NCBI RefSeq assembly: GCF_000241525.1
Contig: NZ_AHIL01000026.1
Span: forward strand, 62,001-126,000
From: Comamonas testosteroni ATCC 11996
GTDB lineage: Bacteria; Pseudomonadota; Gammaproteobacteria; Burkholderiales; Burkholderiaceae_C
DNA: 64,000 nt
Direction: 5' to 3'
In this document: positions 39,196-46,621 of the stretch, one piece after another
Layout of the letters: the number at the start of each line of letters is the position of its first letter
Position numbering within the stretch: the first letter of the stretch is position 1
The notes under the pieces: generated by a model
Seen by the model: only the letters and a program-made list of their open reading frames with translations
The model's database searches: none
What the model was told of the DNA's origin: nothing
Program-made: the position numbers and the translations under genes

Positions 39196-39441
39196 ATGAA
39201 AAAAGCACTTGGAACTACCAGCGCAGTACTTTCTGCACTTGCCATCAGCGGTTGCGCCCAGCCTCAGCCCGCTGCGCCTGTGATCGGTATGGCCAACCCC
39301 GCATCGGTGTACTGCGCCAAGCTGGGCGGCAAGACCCGCATCGAGAAGACCACAGCCGGAGAGCGCGGCATCTGCGTGCTGCCCAATGGCACGGAAATCG
39401 ACGAGTGGGAGCTGTTCCGCCGCGACCACCCTGCAAAGTAA
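39196..39441 (+). CDS. Small DUF333 lipoprotein
   Basis: This 81-residue protein has a lipoprotein signal ending ALAISGC and a DUF333 domain: NPASVYCAKLGGKTRIEKTTAGERGICVLPNGTEIDEWELFRRDH. The family is often labelled putative hemolysin, without firm evidence. The mature protein should be anchored to the outer membrane (Ala at +2). The start at 39196 is chosen because it gives a clean signal peptide; the longer frame upstream does not. Confidence 0.85.
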   Translation: MKKALGTTSAVLSALAISGCAQPQPAAPVIGMANPASVYCAKLGGKTRIEKTTAGERGICVLPNGTEIDEWELFRRDHPAK

Positions 39442-40014
39442 CCGCGCCGTAGTCTTCACATCAGCGGGTTCAAGTGCTAGTGGGCGCCTGGTGCGCAGTG
39501 GATGACGCGGGCACCTACCTCGCTGAGGCCAAGGGAGCGGCATGTCCCATCGTGTCTGCGTGAATGGAAGGCAAACAAACTCACACGGCGCAGGCTGGGT
39601 GGGCGGGACCTGGACAGTTCAGCCGGCTTTACCAATGGGTAAGGCATTGGCTGTGCTCAAAACAGTCGGCACCGCGCCGTCCTGGGTCTGCGCAAAGAGG
39701 TCATGCCCTTCTTGGTGCAGCTGCATTCGATCTGCTAGCTGTATGCAAATCTGAAAAATCTGTGCGAACTTGTGGCGCTTTGGATGGGTAGCGTTGGCCC
39801 CCTGTATGTCGAAGCATGCTTTTTGCTGTCAGCCGTGGATTGGGCGGCGCAGGAGGTGCCGTGCCGCATGCAGCAATTGGTAACTGATAAGCGCTCCTGG
39901 CAATGCCATGCGAATGACATAGTGATAAGTTTTTTCATCTGTCCTTCGGCTCACCAGCTATACCTGAAGAATTCCTTGGGGGCTCGAGGTGCAGCTCTTA
40001 TGAAGGAGAAAGTC
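39442..40014. other. 573-bp stretch without a supported gene
   Basis: Short frames on both strands have no ribosome sites, unusual Cys/Ser/Arg-rich composition and no domain I recognise. A frame open from 39772 runs into the cupin gene but is not needed for it. The stretch may be decayed coding sequence. Confidence 0.4.
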
Positions 40015-40395
40015 ATGGCCACTCCAGTCAGCGTTGAGAAGCTAGAAGTCAGGTCGCACAGCGAGCCCGATGAACTTCGTACACCTAGCAAAACTCGCGT
40101 GGAGCTCGTAAAGCTTCAGGGCTACACGATTGGGCGGTTCAACTTTGAGCCCGGATGGCGCTGGTCCGAATGCATCAAGCCCGTGGTGAAGACCGACTAC
40201 TGCCAACTCTCGCATGTGGGACATGTCGTTTCGGGAAAGCTCACTGTTCAAATGCAGGACGGCTCTCAGAAAATGCTCAGCGCAGGGGAGTCCTACGCCA
40301 TCCCACCCGGTCATGACGCCTGGGTTGAAGGGAATGAACCCTTTGTCGGTCTTGAGGTACTAAGCGCAGACGTCTACGCAAAACCTTCCGAATAA
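40015..40395 (+). CDS. Small cupin-domain protein
   Basis: This 126-residue single-domain cupin has motif 1 around FNFEPGWRWSECIKPVV..CQLSHVGHVVSG and motif 2 in GESYAIPPGHDAWVEGNEP. Metal-ligand His residues in HVGHVVSG and PPGHDAW are retained, so metal binding is plausible. The role is unknown; sugar-acid or stress-related functions are common. The ATG at 40015 follows GAAGGAGAAAGTC, a near-ideal site that decides the start against longer frames. Confidence 0.82.
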   Translation: MATPVSVEKLEVRSHSEPDELRTPSKTRVELVKLQGYTIGRFNFEPGWRWSECIKPVVKTDYCQLSHVGHVVSGKLTVQMQDGSQKMLSAGESYAIPPGHDAWVEGNEPFVGLEVLSADVYAKPSE

Positions 40396-40396
40396 T

Positions 40397-40420
40397 GCCC
40401 GCGCAAGTGCTTGCGGGCTT
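40397..40420 (+). terminator. Hairpin after the cupin gene
   Basis: GCCC..GCAAG and CTTGC-GGGC pair around TG, with a 2-nt bulge, two bases past the stop codon. The T-run is only TT, so it is a weak terminator candidate. The following 225 bases up to the small-protein cluster show no gene. Confidence 0.5.
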
Positions 40421-40647
40421 GCGACATAACAGATTGATGTGGCGGTGGTACATGCCGACCACTTGGCAAACAAAAAGCCTGTCAGGTTTGGAGCCTTGCG
40501 GGCTTTGTCTGCTTGGAGGGCGCTTCCGGGCTTCTGAATTGGTGATCCCGTTGCACTTGCCCTATCTGCATTTGAAAGTGCTCTGCTACTGATGGCATCG
40601 TCTAGATTGAACTAGCTATCTTGCGGGCTGCAGGGCTTGGCGGCAGA

Positions 40648-40842
40648 TCAGGGCTTTTCGCGCAGGCACTGGACGGTGTGAGCGTCCAGCCATTCGGCGT
40701 GCATGCCCGGGCATGCGAATTCGTCGCGCACGGATTTGGTGAGGGTGGTGGGTTCGTCCGCCTGGGCGTTGGGGGTGGCAAGCCACAGTACGCCCATGAA
40801 GATGGCGGCGACGAGGATCAGGGATTCGATGATCTTTTCCAT
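40648..40842 (-). CDS. Small exported or membrane-anchored protein (64 aa)
   Basis: A hydrophobic N-terminal segment (MEKIIESLILVAAIFMGVLW) ends in a possible cleavage site PNAQA-DEP, giving a mature peptide of about 35 residues with two Cys (FACPGMH...TVQCLREK) that could form one disulfide. GGAGAAATATC precedes the ATG. No family is recognised. It is the third and last gene of a leftward cluster that begins behind LexA-type boxes at 41.3 kb; a 68-bp gap separates it from the second gene. Confidence 0.6.
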   Translation of the reverse strand: MEKIIESLILVAAIFMGVLWLATPNAQADEPTTLTKSVRDEFACPGMHAEWLDAHTVQCLREKP

Positions 40843-40910
40843 GATATTTCTCCGGTCTGGCGCTTGTCAGGAAAACGCCTGTAGCTATCAAAATCGATGA
40901 GGTTGACCGT

Positions 40911-41090
40911 TCACAGCGGCCAGGCTTGCGGGGTGGTGGCAATGACGACGGCCACGCCGATGAGGCAAACGATCCCCAGGAGAGTGAGGCTCCATTGCGC
41001 GGCGGTCAGTAGCCTTGTTCCAAGGCTGGGGCTATCAAGAGCAGGGCTGCGAGGAGCAGCGCGAGCAGGGCGGTGGGGATGTGTGGCCAT
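40911..41090 (-). CDS. Small single-pass membrane protein (59 aa)
   Basis: The N-terminal half is basic and Pro-rich (THPHRPARAAPRSP). Residues about 35-52 form one strongly hydrophobic helix (WSLTLLGIVCLIGVAVVI). Its ATG lies right after the stop of the upstream 24-codon gene (TGA-A-ATG), so translation is probably coupled. The layout, a short positively charged head and one helix, resembles small SOS-induced membrane peptides, but there is no sequence match that I can recognise. Confidence 0.55.
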   Translation of the reverse strand: MATHPHRPARAAPRSPALDSPSLGTRLLTAAQWSLTLLGIVCLIGVAVVIATTPQAWPL

Positions 41091-41091
41091 T

Positions 41092-41166
41092 TCACAAGCC
41101 CCCCTTCTCGCGCAGGCGCTGCACGAGGTCTTCATCAACGGGTTGAGGAACGGTGCTGTACAGCAT
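41092..41166 (-). CDS. 24-residue leader-like peptide
   Basis: ATG at 41166 with AAAAGGAGATTCC directly upstream, followed by LYSTVPQPVDEDLVQRLREK and a short end. The very good ribosome site supports translation. The peptide is hydrophilic and helical in its second half. It may be a translated leader for the membrane protein behind it. Confidence 0.5.
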   Translation of the reverse strand: MLYSTVPQPVDEDLVQRLREKGGL

Positions 41167-41314
41167 GGAATCTCCTTTTGGCGAGAGGCAGGTCCGCTGA
41201 ATGGGCGGGGGCGAATAAAAAAGGCCAGCGCTCTTGCGAGCGGGCGAAACCAACGAAGGTATGAAGTGAATGCGCTTCGCGCTCTGGTGCAGCAAACTGT
41301 TGCTTTGAATTTTA

Positions 41315-41330
41315 CTGTTATTTTCATCAG
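41315..41330. promoter_or_regulatory. LexA-type box, one mismatch
   Basis: CTGT-TATTTTCA-TCAG matches CTGT-N8-ACAG at seven of eight fixed positions. It lies two bases from the exact box next to it, nearer the small-protein cluster. Confidence 0.5.
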
Positions 41331-41332
41331 TG

Positions 41333-41348
41333 CTGTTCATTTGTACAG
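41333..41348. promoter_or_regulatory. LexA-type box CTGT-N8-ACAG, exact match
   Basis: CTGT-TCATTTGT-ACAG fits the proteobacterial SOS consensus at all fixed positions. Just upstream on the minus strand, TTGACG (41374-41379) and TAAACT at 18-bp spacing could be the -35 and -10 of the small-protein promoter, which would put the box over the start of transcription. The LexA gene itself is 12 kb away. Confidence 0.6.
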
Positions 41349-41433
41349 TAGTTTAATTTTGCCCTGTACAGCGCGTCAACAGACGTCGACCCCAGTGTTG
41401 CATGGCCGCACCGAGTGTCTGCCTGCAAAGAAA

Positions 41434-41461
41434 AAGCCCACCGGCGTTGGCGGGTGGGCTT
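41434..41461 (-). terminator. Leftward intrinsic terminator with no gene directly before it
   Basis: AAGCCCACC and GGTGGGCTT pair around ten bases; on the minus strand TTTTTCTTT follows. The nearest leftward protein gene ends 400 bases away behind its own terminator, so this one implies another, perhaps non-coding, transcript. Confidence 0.6.
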
Positions 41462-41552
41462 ATGCGTAAAGGCCGATGCCTTGCGGCGTGCCTGGGGAAG
41501 CGGAGGGAGGATAGAGAACCTCAGGCTCGGCAGAAAGCGATGGGTAACGTCA

Positions 41553-41675
41553 CCATCTGGTGTGACCGCTCAGACCGCAGCTCACAGTTGGTGCACTACG
41601 CACGGCATCGTCAAAGCGTATTTCAGGCCTCGATCTTGAGCAATACCTTGTACCTGGAACAATCACACCAGATGG
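41553..41675. other. Perfect 13-bp inverted repeat 97 bp apart
   Basis: CCATCTGGTGTGA (41553-41565) and its exact complement TCACACCAGATGG (41663-41675) bracket a 97-bp loop. Together with the downstream terminator they could close a structured RNA on the minus strand. I recognise no known RNA family. Confidence 0.4.
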
Positions 41676-41751
41676 CCCCGCTTGACCCTGCGGGGAGAGG
41701 TCGCGCTTAAGGCCCGCGGGGCCGGGAGGCTACATTTGAAAATCTCCGCGC

Positions 41752-41777
41752 AAAAAAAAGCCGACCGCGAGGTGGGC
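41752..41777 (-). terminator. Terminator of the PRC-barrel gene
   Basis: On the minus strand GCCCACC-TCGC-GGTCGGC (one mismatch inside the stem) is followed by eight T residues, 90 bases past the stop codon. Confidence 0.6.
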
Positions 41778-41866
41778 TGAACTCCAATTGGTTGGCGGCC
41801 GGCGCTGACCGGCCTGCGGTTCTTCTTGAGTTTGGGCACTAGCGCATGTGTGGCTGCGTGCCAGGG

Positions 41867-42214
41867 CTAGACAAAGGGCACACCGTAGTGGTCATAGACA
41901 CGGCGGCCGTAGTCGTCGGTGTATTCGGGCAAGGTGCCTCCCTTGTAGTGAGGGGCGTTTTCAAGCCGTTCCTTGGTGACGGAAACCACGTACCCGCCTT
42001 GGCTGGGTTCGTATTTGAGGCTATCCCACGGCAGTGGGTAGAGATCTGAGCCGATGCCCAGGAAACCACCAAACTGCATCACTGCATATCGAATCTTGCC
42101 AGTGAGCTTGTCGATCATCAGTGAGTCGATAGCTCCCAGCTTGTCGCCGTTGGGGTTGTAGACGTTGGTGCCGTTGACACGATCGGATGAGATGACAGGT
42201 GAGGCTAACTGCAT
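41867..42214 (-). CDS. PRC-barrel domain protein
   Basis: This 115-residue protein has a single PRC-barrel: ISSDRVNGTNVYNPNGDKLGAIDSLMIDKLTGKIRYAVMQFGGFLG and LYPLPWDSLKYEPSQGGYVV. PRC-barrels occur in RimM, photosynthetic reaction centre H subunits and many stress-linked small proteins that associate with membranes. The C-terminal tail YTDDYGRRVYDHYG is Tyr-rich. The start at 42214 follows AAAGGAGCAGG; a longer frame is open but overlaps the Gln-rich gene. It is probably co-expressed with that gene. Confidence 0.85.
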   Translation of the reverse strand: MQLASPVISSDRVNGTNVYNPNGDKLGAIDSLMIDKLTGKIRYAVMQFGGFLGIGSDLYPLPWDSLKYEPSQGGYVVSVTKERLENAPHYKGGTLPEYTDDYGRRVYDHYGVPFV

Positions 42215-42282
42215 TCCTGCTCCTTTCTTTGCGTGGTACAGAACAACGCTGGCAAGCTGGGCCAGCGCTGAGGCGCTCACTT

Positions 42283-42477
42283 TCACTGCTGGGGCGGTTT
42301 GTGCTGCTGCCCAGGCTGCTGTTGCTGAGCAGGGGTCTTCTGCTGTCCTGGGGTTTGCTGCTGCTGCTGGCCGGGCTGGCTGGTACTCTGGCCTGGTTGG
42401 CGTTGCCCAGGGTTTTGCTGTTGTTGCTGCTTGTCCTGTTGGCTGGGGCTGTGCTGCTGGTTCGCTTGTTGCGTCAT
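42283..42477 (-). CDS. Gln/Pro-rich disordered small protein
   Basis: This 64-residue frame is almost wholly Gln, Pro, Gly and Ser (nearly half is Gln), with repeats of QQPGQ and QQQTPGQ type. There is no hydrophobic core, signal or membrane segment. GAAGGAA lies close to the ATG at 42477. The opposite strand has a Leu-rich open frame of equal length, which is the expected mirror of poly-Gln coding. It lies 68 bp ahead of the PRC-barrel gene. The function is unknown. Confidence 0.5.
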   Translation of the reverse strand: MTQQANQQHSPSQQDKQQQQQNPGQRQPGQSTSQPGQQQQQTPGQQKTPAQQQQPGQQHKPPQQ

Positions 42478-42607
42478 TTCCTTCACTCCTTCAGGCTGGT
42501 GATCAGCAAACCGGGTTGGCTTGCTGTGGGTGCATGGTCGCCGAGCCATGGAAAACCCTTCTGTAGGAGAACGGGGCGCAAGCCTGAAAACTGTGAGTGA
42601 GCCGCCA

Positions 42608-42856
42608 TTACGTAGCATTTGGTTTACGTTTGAGGCGGAACTCTCGATATTCCTCACAGTATTCATCAGGACACGCTGCAGGGTATGGTGGGTTCCGGGC
42701 CCATTCAGGGTTGCGGTTTCTGCCGCCCTGATGCGAGTCGTTCCAACCGCAGTACCCTAGATCGGGTCCACCGGCTGGCCTTATGCTTTGGTGGAGGGCG
42801 CTGCCGTGATTCCAGCCAGCCTTGCCGCCTTGCCCTTGTCCGCATTCGACAGGCAC
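42608..42856 (-). CDS. Possible small hypothetical protein (82 aa)
   Basis: This open frame starts at GTG 42856 and ends at TAA 42608-42610. The predicted chain is hydrophilic with a charged, Tyr/Cys/Pro-rich end (EWARNPPYPAACPDEYCEEY). The composition is protein-like but there is no ribosome site and no family match. It would be first in a leftward row with the Gln-rich and PRC-barrel genes. Confidence 0.28.
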   Translation of the reverse strand: MPVECGQGQGGKAGWNHGSALHQSIRPAGGPDLGYCGWNDSHQGGRNRNPEWARNPPYPAACPDEYCEEYREFRLKRKPNAT

Positions 42857-42880
42857 ATTGGCTTTTCCCAGAGCTAGCTG

Positions 42881-42926
42881 TTTTGATAGCTTCCGGCGTT
42901 TGGTTGATAAGGGCTGGAGGCCTATT
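42881..42926 (+). repeat. Dispersed intergenic repeat, copy D
   Basis: TTTTGATAGCTTCCGGCGTT is followed by TTGATAAGGGCTGGAGGC and an AT-rich end. It lies in the 514-bp gap between the hypothetical gene at 43.0 kb and the Gln-rich gene. The rest of that gap holds only the doubtful 82-codon frame. Confidence 0.6.
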
Positions 42927-42991
42927 TGCCCCAGATTCCTGGGTGCGGAGAAAATCCCCAGCAGCAGCTGGTTGGCAGGGGTTTTTTCTGT

Positions 42992-43852
42992 TCAGGCCAG
43001 GCAGTTCAGGTCGTAGCCCACCATGAAGAGTGAAGCTTCCATGGCGCGCATGCGATCAGGCTGGCCTGAAAACAGGCTGGGGGTCTTGCGCAGGGTTTCG
43101 GCCATTACCCAGGCCAGCCGTACCTTGGCGCCAGCCCAGCGCTGGGGCGTGCTTTGGCTGGTGTAGAGCAGGGTGCCCGGCGACGGTGGCTGGTCAAAGA
43201 GGCAAGCCAGTTTGTGCTGGGGCTTCTGGCTGCCGCCGGCCAACGGGAAACTCAGCGTATCGGGCAGGGGGCGCGTGCCGCTACTGCGGCGCCAGAACTC
43301 CACCAGTGCAGCCGCTGCGGCGCTGACCCGCGAGTCATAGATGGGCAAGCCTTCGGCTGAATAAAAGGCGTGCACCTTGGTGAGCATGGAGTTCATGAGC
43401 TGCACTGTCGGAAAGCCGGTGCGCAGGCTGGCCGAGCCAAGCGCCATTTCCTGGTGGGTCCGGGCAATGTAGTGGCTGATGTTAGTGCCAAGGCCCACAA
43501 GAAAGGGCCGCGCGCCTTCCTTGGGGTTGCGCTCGCCGCCCCAGTCCAGCACATCGCTACAGGCGGCCAGGGTGGCTGTCGCATCGTTGGCCTGTACGGC
43601 AGCGCGCAGCTTGGCAGAAAGAGCGCTTGTCTTGATGCACGACTCGGCCCAGTCGCCCGTTGCGAGGCCAGTCGCTCGCCAGCGGTAGTGGCGAGGTACC
43701 AGATCGGCAAAACGGGTAGTGGCTGTCAAGCCCTTGGGTACGTAGCTGGAAGAGCGAATGTTCAACTGAACCTGTCGCTGGGGGAGTGTGGCTGCAAGCC
43801 AGTCGGTAAAGCCTATGACTTCGGGCTGTTGCAGAAATTCGGTGCGATTCAT
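42992..43852 (-). CDS. Hypothetical protein (286 aa)
   Basis: I do not recognise the family. The chain is soluble, without signal or membrane segment, Ala/Leu/Arg-rich and mostly helical. Distinct segments are TRFADLVPRHYRWRATGLATGDWAES near residues 43-70, DVLDWGGERNPKEGARPFL near 100-120, and GLPIYDSRVSAAAAALVEFW near 165-185. The last resembles helix-hairpin regions of proteins that act on DNA, but this is only an impression. The start at 43852 follows GAGGCATCA. The frame is open 55 codons further upstream with poor composition. Confidence 0.72.
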   Translation of the reverse strand: MNRTEFLQQPEVIGFTDWLAATLPQRQVQLNIRSSSYVPKGLTATTRFADLVPRHYRWRATGLATGDWAESCIKTSALSAKLRAAVQANDATATLAACSDVLDWGGERNPKEGARPFLVGLGTNISHYIARTHQEMALGSASLRTGFPTVQLMNSMLTKVHAFYSAEGLPIYDSRVSAAAAALVEFWRRSSGTRPLPDTLSFPLAGGSQKPQHKLACLFDQPPSPGTLLYTSQSTPQRWAGAKVRLAWVMAETLRKTPSLFSGQPDRMRAMEASLFMVGYDLNCLA

Positions 43853-44181
43853 TGATGCCTCGTGGCCTGTCGGATTTCTTGTTTTGCTCAGTTGGTGCGG
43901 CTTTGACATTGTCGCCCGGCGCGGGCGGCTAAAGGCGGACTGCAGCAATGAGTGCGCACGCCCCAGGTTTACGCTGTGGTGGTGTTGCGAGCACTTTTTC
44001 AGGCTCAGACTCCTCATGCGGTTGAGGAGACTCCATGCGCTGAAACTAAGTGAGATCGCACACCAGTTAATCCAGCGCTACTGAGGCCTGACGCAACGCG
44101 GTTCGCCCGCAGTGATTGCTGTATGTGGCATTGCAGACCGCTGGTCTGCCGGGCCGGGTATTGTCTATCCGCTGGTGGTGA

Positions 44182-44943
44182 TCAGAACCTGAGCGTCGCT
44201 CCGACGATCGGGCCGCTCTGGCTGAAGTCCAGTCGCTTGCCATTGTCACGGTAGTTCACGCTCAGGTGGCGGTAGCCTACGGACACAAAAATGTTTTCCT
44301 TGACCTGGTAGTTCACCGAGGCATGAACCTGCCAGGTGAACTTCGAGCCCACATCCAGCCCGCCCATATCGGCATACAGCAAGCTGGACCAGCGCGGCGC
44401 AATGTCGTAGCGCCAGCGTGCGGCGACCACCGGGTCGACGAACGAGGTGTTGGATTGCGCCGAACCCACCCCTGGCACATTCACTTCGGCCTTGATCTGC
44501 CACAGGCGCAGGCCGGCCATCAGGTCGAAGCTCGATTGAGGGCTCAGCATCCAGTTGTGCCCGCCCGTCATAGTCAGTGAGGTCTGACGAATCTTGGCCT
44601 TGGCACTCAGGCCCAGGGGCAGGGCGGCCTGGTCCGATGTGGCAGCGTAGCTGAAGTCGCCCTGCAGCACATAGCTGCCCTTGCGCGCCGTGCCATTCAC
44701 AAATGCTGCAGCGTCCAGATTCTCCAGAATGTCCGAGAACGACTTGTTCACGGTCACGGTGGGCGCTCCCCTGAACGGGCGGACGCTGCCGTCCAGTCCC
44801 GTCATCCATACATAGGGCGTGAGCTGATAGCGCCATGCATCGGCCGCCGCCTTGTCCTGCGCCCAGGCCGGCGTGCCTGCCAGCAGTCCCACGGCCAGCG
44901 CCGCCGCTGCCATGCCCGCACTGGTGTTGATGTGCTGGATCAT
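44182..44943 (-). CDS. Outer-membrane beta-barrel protein
   Basis: This 253-residue protein has a signal peptide ending GTPAWAQDK and alternating beta-strand patterns throughout (YQLTPYVWMTGLDGSV, YVLQGDFSYAA, GGHNWMLSPQSSFDLMAGLRLWQIKAEV, ENIFVSVGYRHLSVNYR). The last residue is Phe (GATLRF). The size suggests an 8-12-stranded barrel. It begins nine bases after the amidohydrolase stop, so the two form an operon. It could admit the hydrolase substrate to the periplasm, which is an inference from linkage. Confidence 0.82.
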   Translation of the reverse strand: MIQHINTSAGMAAAALAVGLLAGTPAWAQDKAAADAWRYQLTPYVWMTGLDGSVRPFRGAPTVTVNKSFSDILENLDAAAFVNGTARKGSYVLQGDFSYAATSDQAALPLGLSAKAKIRQTSLTMTGGHNWMLSPQSSFDLMAGLRLWQIKAEVNVPGVGSAQSNTSFVDPVVAARWRYDIAPRWSSLLYADMGGLDVGSKFTWQVHASVNYQVKENIFVSVGYRHLSVNYRDNGKRLDFSQSGPIVGATLRF

Positions 44944-44952
44944 TTGTCTGCC

Positions 44953-46431
44953 TTACAGCGTGTTCTTGTACACCTTGCCGTCCTTCATGATCAGGCGCAG
45001 GTTCTGTTCCGGGTTGCTCAGAAAGTCCAGATTCACCGTCGGGTCGCCATCGGCCACCAGAAGATCGGCAAATGCGCCAGCGGCGATGCGGCCCAGCGGC
45101 TGGGGATAGGGGTTGCGCTCGCCCGACAGGGCCAGCAGTTCGCCGTTGGTGCCCGTGGCCTGCTTCAGCAGCGTCATGGGGTCGTAAAAGCGCGTCAGCT
45201 TGGCTAGTTGCTTGCCCTGTGTGACAGTGCCCTTGGGGCTGAACAGAATGTCCGTGCCCCAGCCCGTCTTGATGCCGTACTTCTGCGCCATCTCATAGGC
45301 GCGCACCGTGCCCTGGGCCACGCGCGACTGGCTCTCGCGCCGCACTGCATCCGTATAAGGGTTGGCGTCCTCGTCCTGTAGAAACGGCTGCAGGCTCCAC
45401 CACACGCCTTCGTCGCGCATCATGCGCACGCTTTCCTCGTCGGCCAACTGGCCGTGTTCGATGCTCTTCACGCCTGCTTTGATGGCCCGCTTGATGCCTT
45501 TGGGCGTGTAAACATGCGACATCACATAGGTGTTCCAGTCTGCGGCGGCTTCCACGCCAGCACGCAGCTCCTTCTCGGTGAACTGGGTGCTGTCCAGCGG
45601 GTCGTACATCGATGCCACGCCGCCGCCAGCCAGCATCTTGATCTGCGAGGCACCCAGCATCAACTGCTCTCGCACGCGGCGCAGCACCTCGGTCTCGCCA
45701 TCCGCAATCATGGCCACGCCGACTTGCTCCACCATGCTCAGCGACTCGTTCGCCGCACGCGGGATATCGCTGCGCAGGCGGAAGTCGCCATGGCCCGAAG
45801 TCTGAGAAATCATCGCCCCGCTGGGGTAGATGCGCGGGCCCGGCACCATGCCCTCGTCGATCGCGCGCTTGAGCGCAAAGGCCGGCCCGCCCGCATCGCG
45901 TACCGAGGTGAAGCCGCGCATCAGCGTGCGCTGCGCCTCTTGCGCGGCGGAGATATAGAGATAGCCCAGATCTGCCGTCATGGCCGTCATCTGCGGCACG
46001 GCCGCCAGCATGGTGTGCCAGTGCGTATCGATCATGCCCGGCATCACCAGCTTGCCCTGGCAATCGATCACCTGGGCGCCTTCCACCTTCTCGCCGGCAG
46101 AGGGCAGGGCAGCAATCACCTTGCCCTGGATCAGCACCTGCACGCCCTGGCGCACGGACTTGCCCGTGCCGTCAAACAGGCGCAGATTGGTCAGCAACAC
46201 GGGGCGGTCGGCCTGCTTGGGCATGCCGCCGGCACCGGGCTCGGCCGCATGCAGGCCCACGAACGGCGCCATCATAGCGGCCACTCCGCCCACAAACATG
46301 CGGCGCGACATATCGGTCATTACCCGCTCATGCAGCAATTGGCACACCACGCTGCCGCAGGTGCAGGCTCTGGGGCGAATCGGGCCGGTCTTCCAGGCCA
46401 GGTCGCCGTCAGTAGCGATTGCGTTACTCAT
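44953..46431 (-). CDS. Exported amidohydrolase-family enzyme
   Basis: This 492-residue protein has a long N-terminal extension, then a Tat-like signal (SRRMFVGGVAAMMAPFVG), then an imidazolonepropionase-like amidohydrolase domain. Metal ligands are visible in MIDTHWHTM (HxH), MSHVYTP, SIEHGQLA and TGWGTDILF. Such enzymes hydrolyse dipeptides, lactams or similar amides. The start at 46431 follows GGGGAGAGAGCAG, but about 35 residues precede the Tat motif, including CTCGSVVCQLLH, so a start nearer SRRMF is possible. It is co-transcribed with the outer-membrane barrel gene. Confidence 0.85.
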   Translation of the reverse strand: MSNAIATDGDLAWKTGPIRPRACTCGSVVCQLLHERVMTDMSRRMFVGGVAAMMAPFVGLHAAEPGAGGMPKQADRPVLLTNLRLFDGTGKSVRQGVQVLIQGKVIAALPSAGEKVEGAQVIDCQGKLVMPGMIDTHWHTMLAAVPQMTAMTADLGYLYISAAQEAQRTLMRGFTSVRDAGGPAFALKRAIDEGMVPGPRIYPSGAMISQTSGHGDFRLRSDIPRAANESLSMVEQVGVAMIADGETEVLRRVREQLMLGASQIKMLAGGGVASMYDPLDSTQFTEKELRAGVEAAADWNTYVMSHVYTPKGIKRAIKAGVKSIEHGQLADEESVRMMRDEGVWWSLQPFLQDEDANPYTDAVRRESQSRVAQGTVRAYEMAQKYGIKTGWGTDILFSPKGTVTQGKQLAKLTRFYDPMTLLKQATGTNGELLALSGERNPYPQPLGRIAAGAFADLLVADGDPTVNLDFLSNPEQNLRLIMKDGKVYKNTL

Positions 46432-46542
46432 CTGCTCTCTCCCCTTGTGCTGAATGAACAAAGACGCCGCGGCAGGCGTGACAAATGGAACCGAAGATTC
46501 ACAATTTGATGCACCGATGCTACACGACGATCGGCCCATGAA

Positions 46543-46575
46543 AAAGCGCCCCACCGCACGAGGGCGATGGGGCGT
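46543..46575 (-). terminator. Terminator of the first uspA-type gene
   Basis: On the minus strand CGCCCCATCG..TGGGGCGC form a stem, followed by TTTTT. It lies about 50 bases past the stop codon and before the amidohydrolase promoter. Confidence 0.7.
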
Positions 46576-46621
46576 TGCTTGCATGATGAGAGCGGCCGGG
46601 TCGTGACTGCGCTGCAGCCGA

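Larger units (their letters stand above)
41167..41866. other. 700-bp region: small-protein promoter, inverted repeat and terminators
   Basis: No protein gene is supported. From right to left it holds a terminator for the PRC-barrel gene (41752-41777), a perfect 13-bp inverted repeat (41553-41565 with 41663-41675), a second leftward terminator (41434-41461) and the AT-rich control region of the small-protein cluster (41300-41380). A minus-strand non-coding transcript between the two terminators is possible. Confidence 0.45.

Noticed and set aside
39735..39938. Small minus-strand frame MKKLITMSFAWHCQERLS...
   Set aside because: No ribosome site, odd Ser/His/Cys-rich composition and no family.
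39772..40014. N-terminal extension of the cupin protein
   Set aside because: The ATG at 40015 has a near-ideal ribosome site and yields a complete single cupin domain.
42199..42600. Leu-rich 133-codon plus-strand frame that looks like a membrane protein
   Set aside because: Leu runs are the mirror of the CAG/CAA-rich Gln codons on the minus strand, where a ribosome-site-bearing frame exists.
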